A stretch of DNA of 41,291 nucleotides, from NCBI GenBank assembly GCA_007130695.1, contig SLRZ01000181.1:1-41291 (forward strand), in the 5' to 3' direction. Source of the stretch: Nitriliruptoraceae bacterium (GTDB lineage: Bacteria; Actinomycetota; Nitriliruptoria; Nitriliruptorales; Nitriliruptoraceae). The stretch's first letter is position 1, and every line of letters begins with the position of its first letter. Of this stretch, positions 21,669 through 29,112 are shown in pieces. A program made the translations under genes and the position numbers. Under the pieces are notes generated by a model that ran no database searches, was not told where the DNA came from, and saw only the letters and a program-made list of their open reading frames with translations.

Positions 21669-21920
21669 GTGTCCGCAGAACTGGCCCAGGGCCTGGAGCC
21701 CGGTGCACGCTTCCGTTGCGACGGGTGCGGCAACGTGACCCGCTTCGACGTGGTCGCCACCGACCGCACCCGCCGCTACCACCACTTCGACCTCGGGGGC
21801 GAGCGCACCATCGAGGAGGAGGAGATCCTGCGGCGCGACGTCGAGTCGGTCACCTGCCGCTGGTGCGGGCGCGACGACGCGGTGCGGGTCGAGGTGGCGC
21901 CCTCGGCCGACGCCGGGTGA
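21669..21920 (+). CDS. Small zinc-ribbon protein
   Basis: 83 aa from the GTG at 21669 with an AGAGGAG ribosome site directly at the previous stop. Two CxxC knuckles, CDGCGN (17-22) and CRWCGR (about 66-71), should bind one zinc. The segment between (VVATDRTRRYHHFDLGGERTIEEEEILRRDVESV) is His- and Glu-rich. No enzyme motif is seen. Its stop overlaps the start of the NYN-domain nuclease as GTGA, so the two are probably made together and may interact. Zinc ribbons of this size often bind nucleic acid or protein; function unknown. Confidence 0.75.
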   Translation: MSAELAQGLEPGARFRCDGCGNVTRFDVVATDRTRRYHHFDLGGERTIEEEEILRRDVESVTCRWCGRDDAVRVEVAPSADAG

Positions 21921-23173
21921 ACGGCCCGGGCGGGGCCGCGGACGGCGCCGGGGACGACACGCACGGCACCCTCGACCCGACGGTGCTCGAGGGGCTCGAC
22001 GGGGACCTCTGGGCCCGGGTCCTGCCCCACCTGCGCGGGGCGCTGCACGACCTCGATGACACCGTCGTCGACCCCGCGGTGCGGCGGCTGCGGGCCGCGC
22101 CGACCAGTCGGTTGGCCACCGGTCGTGCACGCCGCGAGCTGTGCCTGCTGGTGCAGCGCGACGACCGTGTCCGGCGCGCCGTCGAGACACGCCTGGAGGC
22201 CACCGACCTCCCCGACGCGCTGCGCGTGACGTTGGCCGGAGGTGCCGGGGCCAGCGGGCCGGGTCCGGCCGCCCCTTCCGCGGGCGCCGGCGGGGGCGGG
22301 GACGCGCGTCGGTTGCGTGCCCGGGCGCTGGAGGCGACACGCCGTGCCGACCGGGCGGGCGCCCGGCTCCGCGAGGTGCGTGAGGAACGTGATCGGGCCC
22401 GACGGCGTCTCGAGGGCGCCGAGGCCCGGGCGGAACAGGCCGAACGTGACGCGCTGGCGGGCCGCTCGCGGGTCGAGGCCCTCGAAGCGGAGCTCGGCGA
22501 ACTGCAGGAGCGCCTGGCCGTCGCCGAGGAGGAGCGGCAGCGCGCCGTCGAACGCGAGCGGCGGCGCGGACGGGGCGAGGTCGAGCGGCTGCGCGAGGAG
22601 ATCCGCGGGTTGCGCCGCGATGACGAATTGCGGCGGGCGGAGCTCCAGCGGCTGCGGGCGCCGCGCCGGACACCCGAGGAGGCGCCGCCCCCGGGGGACG
22701 GCACGGAGGCCGACCGGGTCCGTCCCGCCCGGCCCACCCGGCTGCCGGGGACGGTCACCCGCGGGACCGCCGAGGAGGCCGACCTGCTGCTGACCCCCGG
22801 ACGACTGGTCGCGGTGGACGGCTACAACGTCACGCTGCAGCACCGGCCGCAGCTCGACCTCGCCGGACAGCGGGACTGGCTCGTACGGCGGCTGGCCACA
22901 CTCGCGGCCCAACGCCGGGTGCGGCCCGTGGTCGTCTTCGACGGTGAGCTCGCCTCCGCCGGCCGGCCGCGCACCGGGGCCCGTGAGGTGGAGGTCCGCT
23001 TCACCCCGGCGGGCCTGACCGCCGACGACGAGCTGCTCTTCCTCGTCGAGGCCCTGCCGGAGGACGAGCCCGTGCTCGCGGTGACCGACGACCGGGAACT
23101 GGCCGGGCGGCTGGCCGCGCTCGGGGTGGACGTGGTCGGTACCGGGCCGTTCCTCTGGGCCACACCGGGGTGA
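21917..23173 (+). CDS. Coiled-coil protein with C-terminal NYN/YacP-like nuclease domain
   Basis: 418 aa from a GTG overlapping the zinc-ribbon stop. The N-terminal helical region (1-120) ends in a Gly/Pro-rich hinge. Residues about 129-246 form a long charged coiled coil rich in Arg and Glu. Residues about 295-418 are a PIN-like NYN domain of the YacP/Rae1 type: VAVDGYNV (Asp300), VVVFDG (Asp341), TADDELL (Asp369, Asp370) and VTDDRE, all acidic sites expected for metal-dependent RNA cleavage. Bacillus Rae1 is ribosome-associated and about 170 residues; here the nuclease is carried by a coil that could oligomerise or tether it. Upstream DUF309 and zinc-ribbon genes are in the same run. Confidence 0.82.
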   Translation: MNGPGGAADGAGDDTHGTLDPTVLEGLDGDLWARVLPHLRGALHDLDDTVVDPAVRRLRAAPTSRLATGRARRELCLLVQRDDRVRRAVETRLEATDLPDALRVTLAGGAGASGPGPAAPSAGAGGGGDARRLRARALEATRRADRAGARLREVREERDRARRRLEGAEARAEQAERDALAGRSRVEALEAELGELQERLAVAEEERQRAVERERRRGRGEVERLREEIRGLRRDDELRRAELQRLRAPRRTPEEAPPPGDGTEADRVRPARPTRLPGTVTRGTAEEADLLLTPGRLVAVDGYNVTLQHRPQLDLAGQRDWLVRRLATLAAQRRVRPVVVFDGELASAGRPRTGAREVEVRFTPAGLTADDELLFLVEALPEDEPVLAVTDDRELAGRLAALGVDVVGTGPFLWATPG

Positions 23174-23203
23174 GGGCGCCCGTCCGGACCGGGGCCCGGT
23201 TGC

Positions 23204-23209
23204 TAGCGT
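23204..23209 (+). promoter_or_regulatory. Candidate -10 (TAGCGT) for sepH
   Basis: GCTAGCGTGCGG, 44 bases before the chosen GTG. It also rules against the longer start at 23208, which would overlap the promoter. Confidence 0.4.
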
Positions 23210-23252
23210 GCGGTCCCCGGGCGTGTGCTGGCGTCACGACGAGCGGACCAGC

Positions 23253-24137
23253 GTGATCGAGCTCCACCTCATCGGCTACACCGAGGACGGCGACCACCTC
23301 GTGTTCGACCTCGACGCCGAGGGCGAGGGGCGCTACCTCGTGCCCGTCGACCCCGACCTGCTGGCCACCCTCGAGGCCACCCGTCGGGAACGCATCGCCC
23401 AGGGCAAACCCGTCGACGCGCGGGAGTCCGAGCCCCGTCCCGTGCCCGAGACACGGCCGGCCGGAGGCGACCCCGAGGCCCCTCGACGGTCGGACCCGCT
23501 CCCGCCGTCGCGCCCGGCGGTCCCGGTCAACGGCCGCGCGGCGACCTCCGGGGGCACCCCGCCCGCCGGTGGCCCGCCCGCGGCGGCGAGGGGGACCGAC
23601 CCGCTCCCGCCGGCGAGCGAGGGCCGGGGGGAGGCTCCCGACCCGGGGGAGGTCGCCGACGCCCCGGATCCGGCAGCGGACGCGGAGGCCACGCCGCCCA
23701 CCGGCACGGTGTCGCGCTCCGGGCTGAGCCCTGCCGAGATCCAGGCCCGGTTGCGGGCGGGGCGCTCGGTGCGGGCGGTCGCCCGCGAGGCCGACGCCGA
23801 CCCCGACTGGGTGGAGCGGTGGCACGTCCCCATCGTGGCCGAACGCGAACGCGTGCTGGCCGACGCCCGCTCACGGCGCCTGGACCGGCCACGGGCGCGT
23901 CCCCTGGGCAGCGCCGTCGACCGCAGCCTGTCGGACCGCGGTGTCCCACCGGACGAGGCGGTGTGGCGCGTGGTCCGTCGTGACGACGGGCGGTGGAAGG
24001 TCTCCGTGCGCTTCGAGGAGGACGGCCGCCCCCGGACCGCCACCTGGCTGCTGGACCCCGACGCGGAGCGGTTGCGTGCCCAGAGCCCCTTGGCCACCGA
24101 ACTGGCCGCGCCGGGCCAGCGCTCCCCCCGCCGCTGA
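23253..24137 (+). CDS. sepH: SepH-like cell division regulator (DUF3071 family)
   Basis: 294 aa from the GTG at 23253. The N-terminus (V)IELHLIGYTEDGDHLVFDL with GRYLVPVDPDLL (1-36) matches the DUF3071 start. A disordered Pro/Gly-rich linker spans about 50-150. Then comes the HTH-like segment LSPAEIQARLRAGRSVRAVAREADA (158-182) with VAERERVLADARS, and a C-terminal beta unit (WRVVRRDDGRWKVSVRFEEDG, TATWLLDP). Streptomyces SepH binds FtsZ and promotes Z-ring assembly through this HTH. The C-terminal FtsZ-interaction and beta units seem complete, so function is probably kept. It lies 79 bases after the NYN gene but has its own promoter motif. Confidence 0.82.
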   Translation: MIELHLIGYTEDGDHLVFDLDAEGEGRYLVPVDPDLLATLEATRRERIAQGKPVDARESEPRPVPETRPAGGDPEAPRRSDPLPPSRPAVPVNGRAATSGGTPPAGGPPAAARGTDPLPPASEGRGEAPDPGEVADAPDPAADAEATPPTGTVSRSGLSPAEIQARLRAGRSVRAVAREADADPDWVERWHVPIVAERERVLADARSRRLDRPRARPLGSAVDRSLSDRGVPPDEAVWRVVRRDDGRWKVSVRFEEDGRPRTATWLLDPDAERLRAQSPLATELAAPGQRSPRR

Positions 24138-24146
24138 CGGGGACAG

Positions 24147-24152
24147 TAACTT
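24147..24152 (+). promoter_or_regulatory. Candidate -10 (TAACTT) for a leaderless lipoprotein message
   Basis: TAACTT ends 6 bases before the ATG at 24159, placing +1 on the A of the start codon. No ribosome site precedes that ATG. Confidence 0.45.
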
Positions 24153-24158
24153 GCGGGC

Positions 24159-24878
24159 ATGCGTGTGGTTCTCGTCGTGGTGTCGCTGCTGCTCGTCGCC
24201 GGCTGTGTGGCGTCGGCGGAGCCCGGCGAGCCCGCGTACGGGGTCGACGCCGGTGAGATCGAGGACCGGCTGCGTGAGGTCGCGCGGCTGCGTAGTGAGG
24301 TGGACGCCGAGGTCGAGGCCAGCCTGGCGGTGATGGGCGAGGTCGGAGGCGTGCTGACCACGGTCCGGTCCCCGTCACGGGCCCCCAGCGGGTTCGCCGC
24401 CGTCGGGCAGATACGTGACGACCTCGACGACCTCGACCCGGACGGGCTGCGGGAGGACCTGCGTGAACTGGCCGCCGCCGTCGACGACGCGCGCGCCGAC
24501 CTGGCGCTGGTGGCCGAGGGCAGCGACGGGTGGGAGGAGGAGTACCTGGGCGCGCAGGACCGGGTGCTGGTCGCCGTCCGGGAGCACGCCGCCGCCGTTG
24601 ACGCGCTCGTCCAACTGATCGACCGGCACCGGACGACCTATGCCACCGTGCTGGAGAAGTTGGCCGAGGTCGAGGACGACCCGGGGGAGGACCCCGAGGG
24701 CGACCGTGACCTCGCAGAGGAGGCGGAGGAGGCGTTGTCGGGACGACTCGAGCCGGTGTCCCTGGCCCAGGAGGAGCTGACCACCTACGCCGAGCGGCGT
24801 GAGGCGACGGCGGGGGCGGTCAACGAGGCCACCGCGGACGCCGCCATGGTCTTCGACCGTCGTCCCGACGGAACGTGA
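24159..24878 (+). CDS. Secreted lipoprotein of unknown function
   Basis: 239 aa. MRVVLVVVSLLLVAGC is a signal peptide with the lipobox LVAGC, so Cys16 should be lipid-modified and the protein anchored outside the membrane. The mature part is helical, acidic and rich in Ala, Asp, Glu and Leu (IEDRLREVARLRSEVDAEVEA, DDLDDLDPDGLREDLRELAAAVDDA), suggesting long helical bundles or coiled coil. No domain is recognised. The message looks leaderless. Its stop overlaps the start of an M48 protease gene (GTGA), and that gene overlaps a glycosyltransferase gene, so the three are made together. A cofactor or substrate-adaptor role for the protease is possible but unproven. Confidence 0.78.
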   Translation: MRVVLVVVSLLLVAGCVASAEPGEPAYGVDAGEIEDRLREVARLRSEVDAEVEASLAVMGEVGGVLTTVRSPSRAPSGFAAVGQIRDDLDDLDPDGLREDLRELAAAVDDARADLALVAEGSDGWEEEYLGAQDRVLVAVREHAAAVDALVQLIDRHRTTYATVLEKLAEVEDDPGEDPEGDRDLAEEAEEALSGRLEPVSLAQEELTTYAERREATAGAVNEATADAAMVFDRRPDGT

Positions 24879-26224
24879 GGAACTCGCTGCCCCGCTTCGG
24901 GCCGAAGTCCGAGCACGCCGCCGGGTACGTCGTGGTCACGCTCGTGCTCGTCGCGGTCGGGATCGCGGCGTCGCTCTGGCGGCCCCTCGCGCCGCCCACG
25001 CCGCCGGTCTCCACGGACCTCGACACGTTCGCCCCGGCGGTGATGGCGGCCGTGGAGGCCTACCGGGGTCCACGCTACGTCGCCTCGGCGCTGTCGACCG
25101 TGTTGTCGGTCCTCGTCCCGCTGCTGGTGGCGCTCAGCCCGCCGGGCCGGCGACTCGTGACGCGGCTGGCGGGACCGACCACACACTCGGTGTGGCGGGC
25201 CGCCTGGGTCGCGTTCGTGGTGTCCATGCTGACCTCGCTGGCCACCTTCCCCATGGCCGCGTGGAGCCGGATCGTGCACGACGGGCGCTGGGGGTTCCGC
25301 ACCCAGTCCGCGACCGGCTGGCTCGTCGACTGGCTCACCGTGATGGGGGGTCGGTGGCTGGCGGTCGCGACCCTGGTGGCGGTGCTGATGGCCGCCGTGC
25401 GTCGGTGGCCGCGGTCGTGGCCGTTCCGACTCACGATCGTCGGGACGCTGGTGGCGGCCATGGTCGTCCTCTTCCACCCCCTGGTGCTGCAACCGGTCCT
25501 GCTGCCGAGTTCGCCGATGCCCCCCTCGGAGACCCGGGACGAGGCCCGGGCGGTGCTCGAGGAGCAGGGCGCCGCGGATCTGCCCCTCCACGTCGGCGAG
25601 GCCAGCCTGCGCACGACCCGGGTCAACGCCATGGTGGTGGGGATCGGCCCGACCGAGCGGGTGGTCCTCTACGACACGCTGCTGGACCTGCCCGGCGACC
25701 AGATCCAGTCGGTGCTCGCCCACGAGCTCGCCCACCGTGAGCACCGTGACCTGCTGCGGGGCGTGCTCCTCGTGCCGGTGTTCCTCCTGCCCGCCCTGCT
25801 CGTCCTGCGGGCCGTGGTCTTCCGTCCCGGCGCGGGACGGCGTGTGGGTGCCCGCGGCGGGACCGACCCCCGACTCGTCGCGACGGTGATGGCCGTGGTC
25901 GCGGTCCTCGAGCTGGTCGGCGGCCCGGTCGCCAACGTCGCCTCCCGGCGTGCGGAGGCCGCGGCCGACCACCGGGCGCTGGAGGTGACCGGGGATCCGG
26001 TCGCGAAGATCGCCGCCTCGCGGGCACACACCGTCCGTGACCTCGGGCCCCCAAGCGGGCCGAGTTGGGCCCACCTGCTGCACGGCACGCACCCGAGCGT
26101 GCAGGAGCGCATCCGCGCCGCCGTCGCGCAGGCCGAGGACCCCGACCAGCTGCCGCCCCGCGTCGAGTTCGAGGAGGCGGAGCGCGAGGTCGCCCACGAG
26201 GCCGTGCTCGAGGGCCTGGAGTGA
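24875..26224 (+). CDS. M48-family (Ste24/HtpX-like) membrane metalloprotease
   Basis: 449 aa, GTG start overlapping the lipoprotein stop. Five or more membrane helices are visible, including VVVTLVLVAVGIAASL, VLSVLVPLLVALS, TIVGTLVAAMVVLF, VLLVPVFLLPALLVL and VATVMAVVAVLELVG. The zinc site HELAH is at His283-His287 (AHELAHREH), and the third ligand region is SRRAEAAADHRAL. HPSVQERI near the C-terminus is also typical. The seven-helix layout with a luminal loop resembles Ste24-type CAAX proteases rather than the shorter HtpX. In bacteria such proteins act in membrane protein quality control. Coupled genes on both sides (lipoprotein, GT4) suggest an envelope role. Confidence 0.9.
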   Translation: MRNSLPRFGPKSEHAAGYVVVTLVLVAVGIAASLWRPLAPPTPPVSTDLDTFAPAVMAAVEAYRGPRYVASALSTVLSVLVPLLVALSPPGRRLVTRLAGPTTHSVWRAAWVAFVVSMLTSLATFPMAAWSRIVHDGRWGFRTQSATGWLVDWLTVMGGRWLAVATLVAVLMAAVRRWPRSWPFRLTIVGTLVAAMVVLFHPLVLQPVLLPSSPMPPSETRDEARAVLEEQGAADLPLHVGEASLRTTRVNAMVVGIGPTERVVLYDTLLDLPGDQIQSVLAHELAHREHRDLLRGVLLVPVFLLPALLVLRAVVFRPGAGRRVGARGGTDPRLVATVMAVVAVLELVGGPVANVASRRAEAAADHRALEVTGDPVAKIAASRAHTVRDLGPPSGPSWAHLLHGTHPSVQERIRAAVAQAEDPDQLPPRVEFEEAEREVAHEAVLEGLE

Positions 26225-27342
26225 GGGCGCTGTGGATCACGAACGACCTCCCGCCACGGGCCGGTGGGATCGAGCAGTTCCTCGGCAACCTGCTCGACCG
26301 CGTGCACCCGCACGAGACCGTGGTGCTCGGCCCGACGGCGCCGGACGCCGAGGCGCACGACCACGCCCGGGCGTGGCGCACGGTGCGCGCGCCCGGCCGG
26401 GTGCTGCCCACCCCGGCGATCCACCGGCTGGCGCGGCGCATCGCCGCCGACCACCGGCCCGAGGTCGTGGTGCTGGGTGCGAGCTGGCCCCTGGGCGAAC
26501 TCGCCGGGCCACTGCGTCGGGATCTCGGCGTCCCGGTCGTGGCGCTCGCGCACGGCCTCGAAGCGGGGCTGGCCGGCGCGGGCCTCGGGCGGTTGGTGCG
26601 ACGGGCGACCCGTGACCTCGCGGCCCTGACCACCATCAGCGACTGGACCGAACAGCGGCTGCGCCCCCATCTGGCGGCGCAGCGCGTCCGGCGGGTGCCA
26701 CCGGGCGTCGACGTCGGGGTGTTCACGCCGCACGTCGACGGGACCCTGCTGCGGGAGGCCTGGGGCGTCCCACCCGGGGCGCCCCTGGTCGGGTGCATCT
26801 CCCGGCTCGTGCCGCGCAAGGGCCAGGACACCCTGCTGGAGGTCTGGCCGGAGCTACGACGTCGCCACCCGGACGCCCACCTCGTCCTCGCAGGGGAGGG
26901 CCCCTTGGCGGGGAGACTCGCCGAGCGGGCCGCGCGGCTGGGCCCGGACGCGGGTGTGGCCCTGCCGGGCCGATTGTCCTGGGAGGAGCTGCCCGCCGCC
27001 CACGCCGCCCTCGACCTCTTCGCGATGCCCTGCCGGACCCGGATGGCGGGTACCGACGTCGAGGGGCTCGGCATCGTCTATCTCGAGGCGCAGGCGTCCG
27101 CGGTGCCCGCCATCGCCGGGCGGTCCGGTGGCGCCCCCGAGGCGGTCCGCGACGGCGAGACCGGCGCCGTGGTCGACGGCGACGACCCCCGGGCGGTCCT
27201 CGCCGAACTCGACCGCTGGCTCTCGGACCGCGGACGTCGGGAACGGACCGGCCGCGCCGGGCGGGCCTGGGTGGAACGTGCCTGGTCCTGGGAACGGATC
27301 GCCGCGGACTTCGCGGACCTGCTCGAGGAGGTCGTCGCTTGA
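26221..27342 (+). CDS. GT4-family glycosyltransferase, PimB-like
   Basis: 373 aa from a GTG overlapping the protease stop. GT-B fold: the N-terminal TNDLPPRAGGIEQFL motif is like that of the mycobacterial phosphatidylinositol mannosyltransferase PimB', followed by VPPGVDVGVF, CISRLVPRKGQDTLL, LVLAGEGPL, and the donor-site MAGTDVEGLGIVYLEAQA with SGGAPEAV. PimB' uses GDP-mannose to add the second mannose to phosphatidylinositol mannoside on the cytoplasmic side. The resemblance is strong but sugar and lipid specificity cannot be read from sequence alone. Coupling to the M48 protease gene is notable. A 115-base gap with a new promoter separates it from the next gene. Confidence 0.88.
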   Translation: MRALWITNDLPPRAGGIEQFLGNLLDRVHPHETVVLGPTAPDAEAHDHARAWRTVRAPGRVLPTPAIHRLARRIAADHRPEVVVLGASWPLGELAGPLRRDLGVPVVALAHGLEAGLAGAGLGRLVRRATRDLAALTTISDWTEQRLRPHLAAQRVRRVPPGVDVGVFTPHVDGTLLREAWGVPPGAPLVGCISRLVPRKGQDTLLEVWPELRRRHPDAHLVLAGEGPLAGRLAERAARLGPDAGVALPGRLSWEELPAAHAALDLFAMPCRTRMAGTDVEGLGIVYLEAQASAVPAIAGRSGGAPEAVRDGETGAVVDGDDPRAVLAELDRWLSDRGRRERTGRAGRAWVERAWSWERIAADFADLLEEVVA

Positions 27343-27424
27343 CGGCGCCGCCTCCTACCGGGCGTGCCGGATCGGGGGAGGAGGATCCGTGGCCGAGGGC
27401 CGCATGGGTGGGCGGCGGCGCCGC

Positions 27425-27430
27425 TACGGT
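27425..27430 (+). promoter_or_regulatory. Candidate -10 (TACGGT) for the hydrolase gene
   Basis: GCTACGGTGTGCG, 28 bases before the GTG at 27458, with AGAGGGA in between. It supports that start over a GTG at 27389. Confidence 0.3.
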
Positions 27431-27457
27431 GTGCGCGACGACGAGAGGGACCCATTC

Positions 27458-28249
27458 GTGGACGCGCTGGTGACCATCGAAGGGGCCGAGCCGTGGTCCG
27501 CCGCCGGCTCGGGCGAGCCCGGGACGACGGGGATCGTGGTCGTCCACGGCTTCACCGGGAACCCGATCGCCACCCGGTCGCTGGGACAGCGCCTCGCGCG
27601 GGAGGGCTACACCGTCGAGGTCCCGCTGCTGCCCGGACACGGCACGGACCACCGCGACCTCGGACGTACGCGCTATGCGGACTGGTTCGCCATGGTGCAG
27701 CGCACGGTCGAGCACCTGCGCGAGGCCGGTTGTCATCGGGTGGTCGTCGTCGGGCACTCCCTGGGCGGGACCCTCGCCGTCGACCTCGCCAGCCGGCGGG
27801 GCGAACTCGTGGAGGGCGTGGTCGCGATCAACCCGCCGATCGACGACCCCCAGCAGGCGATGGCGAAGGTCGCGCCACTCCTGCAGCACCTGGTCCGCTA
27901 TGTCCCCCGCGACCTGGCGGGGCTGCCGACCGACGACATCGCCCGGCCCGGGGTGCACGAGGGGTCCTACGCGATGGTGTCGTCGAAGGCGGCCCAGTCG
28001 ATCATCACCGAGCTCCCGCGGATCCGTGCCCAGCTGCCGGACCTCACCCAGCCCCTCCTCGTGGTCACCTCGACCCGTGACCACACGGTGCCGCCGGCCA
28101 GCAGCCGCACGCTGATGGACTCGGTGGGCAGCGACCGGGTCGAGGAACTCGCCCTCGAGCGCTCCTACCACGTGCCGATGGTGGACTACGACGCGGAACG
28201 GCTCGAGGAGGCGGTCGTGCGCTTCGTGGGTGAGGTCGCCGGGGCGTGA
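27458..28249 (+). CDS. Alpha/beta hydrolase, carboxylesterase/monoacylglycerol lipase type
   Basis: 263 aa from the GTG at 27458 (AGAGGGA 7 bases upstream). A GTG at 27389 with GGAGGAGG in front is an alternative that would add 23 basic residues. The oxyanion region is VVVHGFTGNP, the nucleophile Ser is in VVVGHSLGGTL, the acid is in TSTRDHTVPP, and the catalytic His in LERSYHVPMVDYD. The layout is that of Est30/monoacylglycerol lipase proteins, which cleave short acyl esters or monoglycerides. Real substrate unknown. Its stop overlaps the start of a zinc-ribbon membrane protein gene (GTGA). Confidence 0.88.
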   Translation: MDALVTIEGAEPWSAAGSGEPGTTGIVVVHGFTGNPIATRSLGQRLAREGYTVEVPLLPGHGTDHRDLGRTRYADWFAMVQRTVEHLREAGCHRVVVVGHSLGGTLAVDLASRRGELVEGVVAINPPIDDPQQAMAKVAPLLQHLVRYVPRDLAGLPTDDIARPGVHEGSYAMVSSKAAQSIITELPRIRAQLPDLTQPLLVVTSTRDHTVPPASSRTLMDSVGSDRVEELALERSYHVPMVDYDAERLEEAVVRFVGEVAGA

Positions 28250-28968
28250 GCACGAGGACCTGCGACGCCTGCGGCGCACGCAACCCCGCGGACGCTCCCT
28301 GGTGCACGCAGTGCTTCACGTCGTTCGCGGCCCCCGCAGCGGCGCTCACGGTGGAACCCGCCCCGGCGTCCACGGCGGACCCGGCCCCCGTGGACGGCGC
28401 CGACGGTGCGGAACCATCCGATGAGGACACCGGTGCCGTCGGTGGCGGGTCGCAGGAAGCGCAGCAGCGGGACATCCGCCAGACCGCTTCAGGCGAGGTC
28501 GAGTGGCGGTGCGCCCGGTGCGAGGCCTGGAGTCCACTGCAGGCCGGTGCCTGTGTCGCCTGCGGTTCGGCGCGGCGGGGGTTCGGGCCCGACCCCGACG
28601 AGCCCGCCGAGACGCTCGACGAAGACCGCTTGGTCGCCGCGTCGATCCTGTTGCCCGGCCTCGGTCATGTGCGTGCGGGCCGGGTGGGCAGCGGCGTGGC
28701 GCGTGCCCTGTTCGCGCTCGGGTGGCTCGTCGGGGGGCTGCTGCTGCTCCTGGCCGCCGTCCGTGCCGGCGCCGCGTACCTGGCCGCCCTGCCGTTGCTG
28801 GCCGGTGCCGTCGTCGTGTGGGTGCTCACCGTCCTCGACGTCCGGTCGCTGGCGCGTGGCGAGCGCACCGAACGGCTCGACGGACGCGCGCTGCTGTGGC
28901 TCATGGCGGGGGTCACCGGCGCGCTCGTGCTCGTGCTGATGGTCGACACCTGGCGTCTGGCCGGCTGA
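28246..28968 (+). CDS. Zinc-ribbon membrane protein
   Basis: 240 aa, GTG overlapping the hydrolase stop. The N-terminus has a CxxC...CxxC ribbon (CDACGARNPADAPWCTQC, 6-23). A disordered acidic linker (about 30-80) leads to a second ribbon (CARCEAWSPLQAGACVACG, about 88-106). Three to four hydrophobic helices fill the C-terminal half (LFALGWLVGGLLLLLAAV, AALPLLAGAVVVWVLTVL, LWLMAGVTGALVLVLMV), preceded by LLPGLGHVRAGR, a small motif common in membrane proteins with zinc ribbons. No enzymatic motif. The ribbons should be cytoplasmic and could bind protein or nucleic acid. Function unknown. Confidence 0.78.
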   Translation: MSTRTCDACGARNPADAPWCTQCFTSFAAPAAALTVEPAPASTADPAPVDGADGAEPSDEDTGAVGGGSQEAQQRDIRQTASGEVEWRCARCEAWSPLQAGACVACGSARRGFGPDPDEPAETLDEDRLVAASILLPGLGHVRAGRVGSGVARALFALGWLVGGLLLLLAAVRAGAAYLAALPLLAGAVVVWVLTVLDVRSLARGERTERLDGRALLWLMAGVTGALVLVLMVDTWRLAG

Positions 28969-29009
28969 GGCCCGTCGGGGCATCCGCGAGCGCCGGCACG
29001 GACCGGCCG

Positions 29010-29042
29010 CCCGGGGCCCGACGCCGGCATCCGGGCCCCGGG
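29010..29042 (+). terminator. Strong GC hairpin after the zinc-ribbon membrane gene
   Basis: CCCGGGGCCCG, an 11-nt loop, CGGGCCCCGGG: a perfect 11-bp stem 42 bases after the stop at 28968 and just before the ArsA promoter. No T-run. Confidence 0.5.
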
Positions 29043-29061
29043 GACGCGACGGTCCGTCCGC

Positions 29062-29067
29062 TAGCCT
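29062..29067 (+). promoter_or_regulatory. Candidate -10 (TAGCCT) for the ArsA-ROK operon
   Basis: CTAGCCTCGGG, 37-46 bases before the possible ArsA starts, directly after the terminator hairpin. Confidence 0.35.
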
Positions 29068-29112
29068 CGGGGCTTCGAGATCTCCGACGAGGAAGCCCCC
29101 ACCCTGTCCCGC

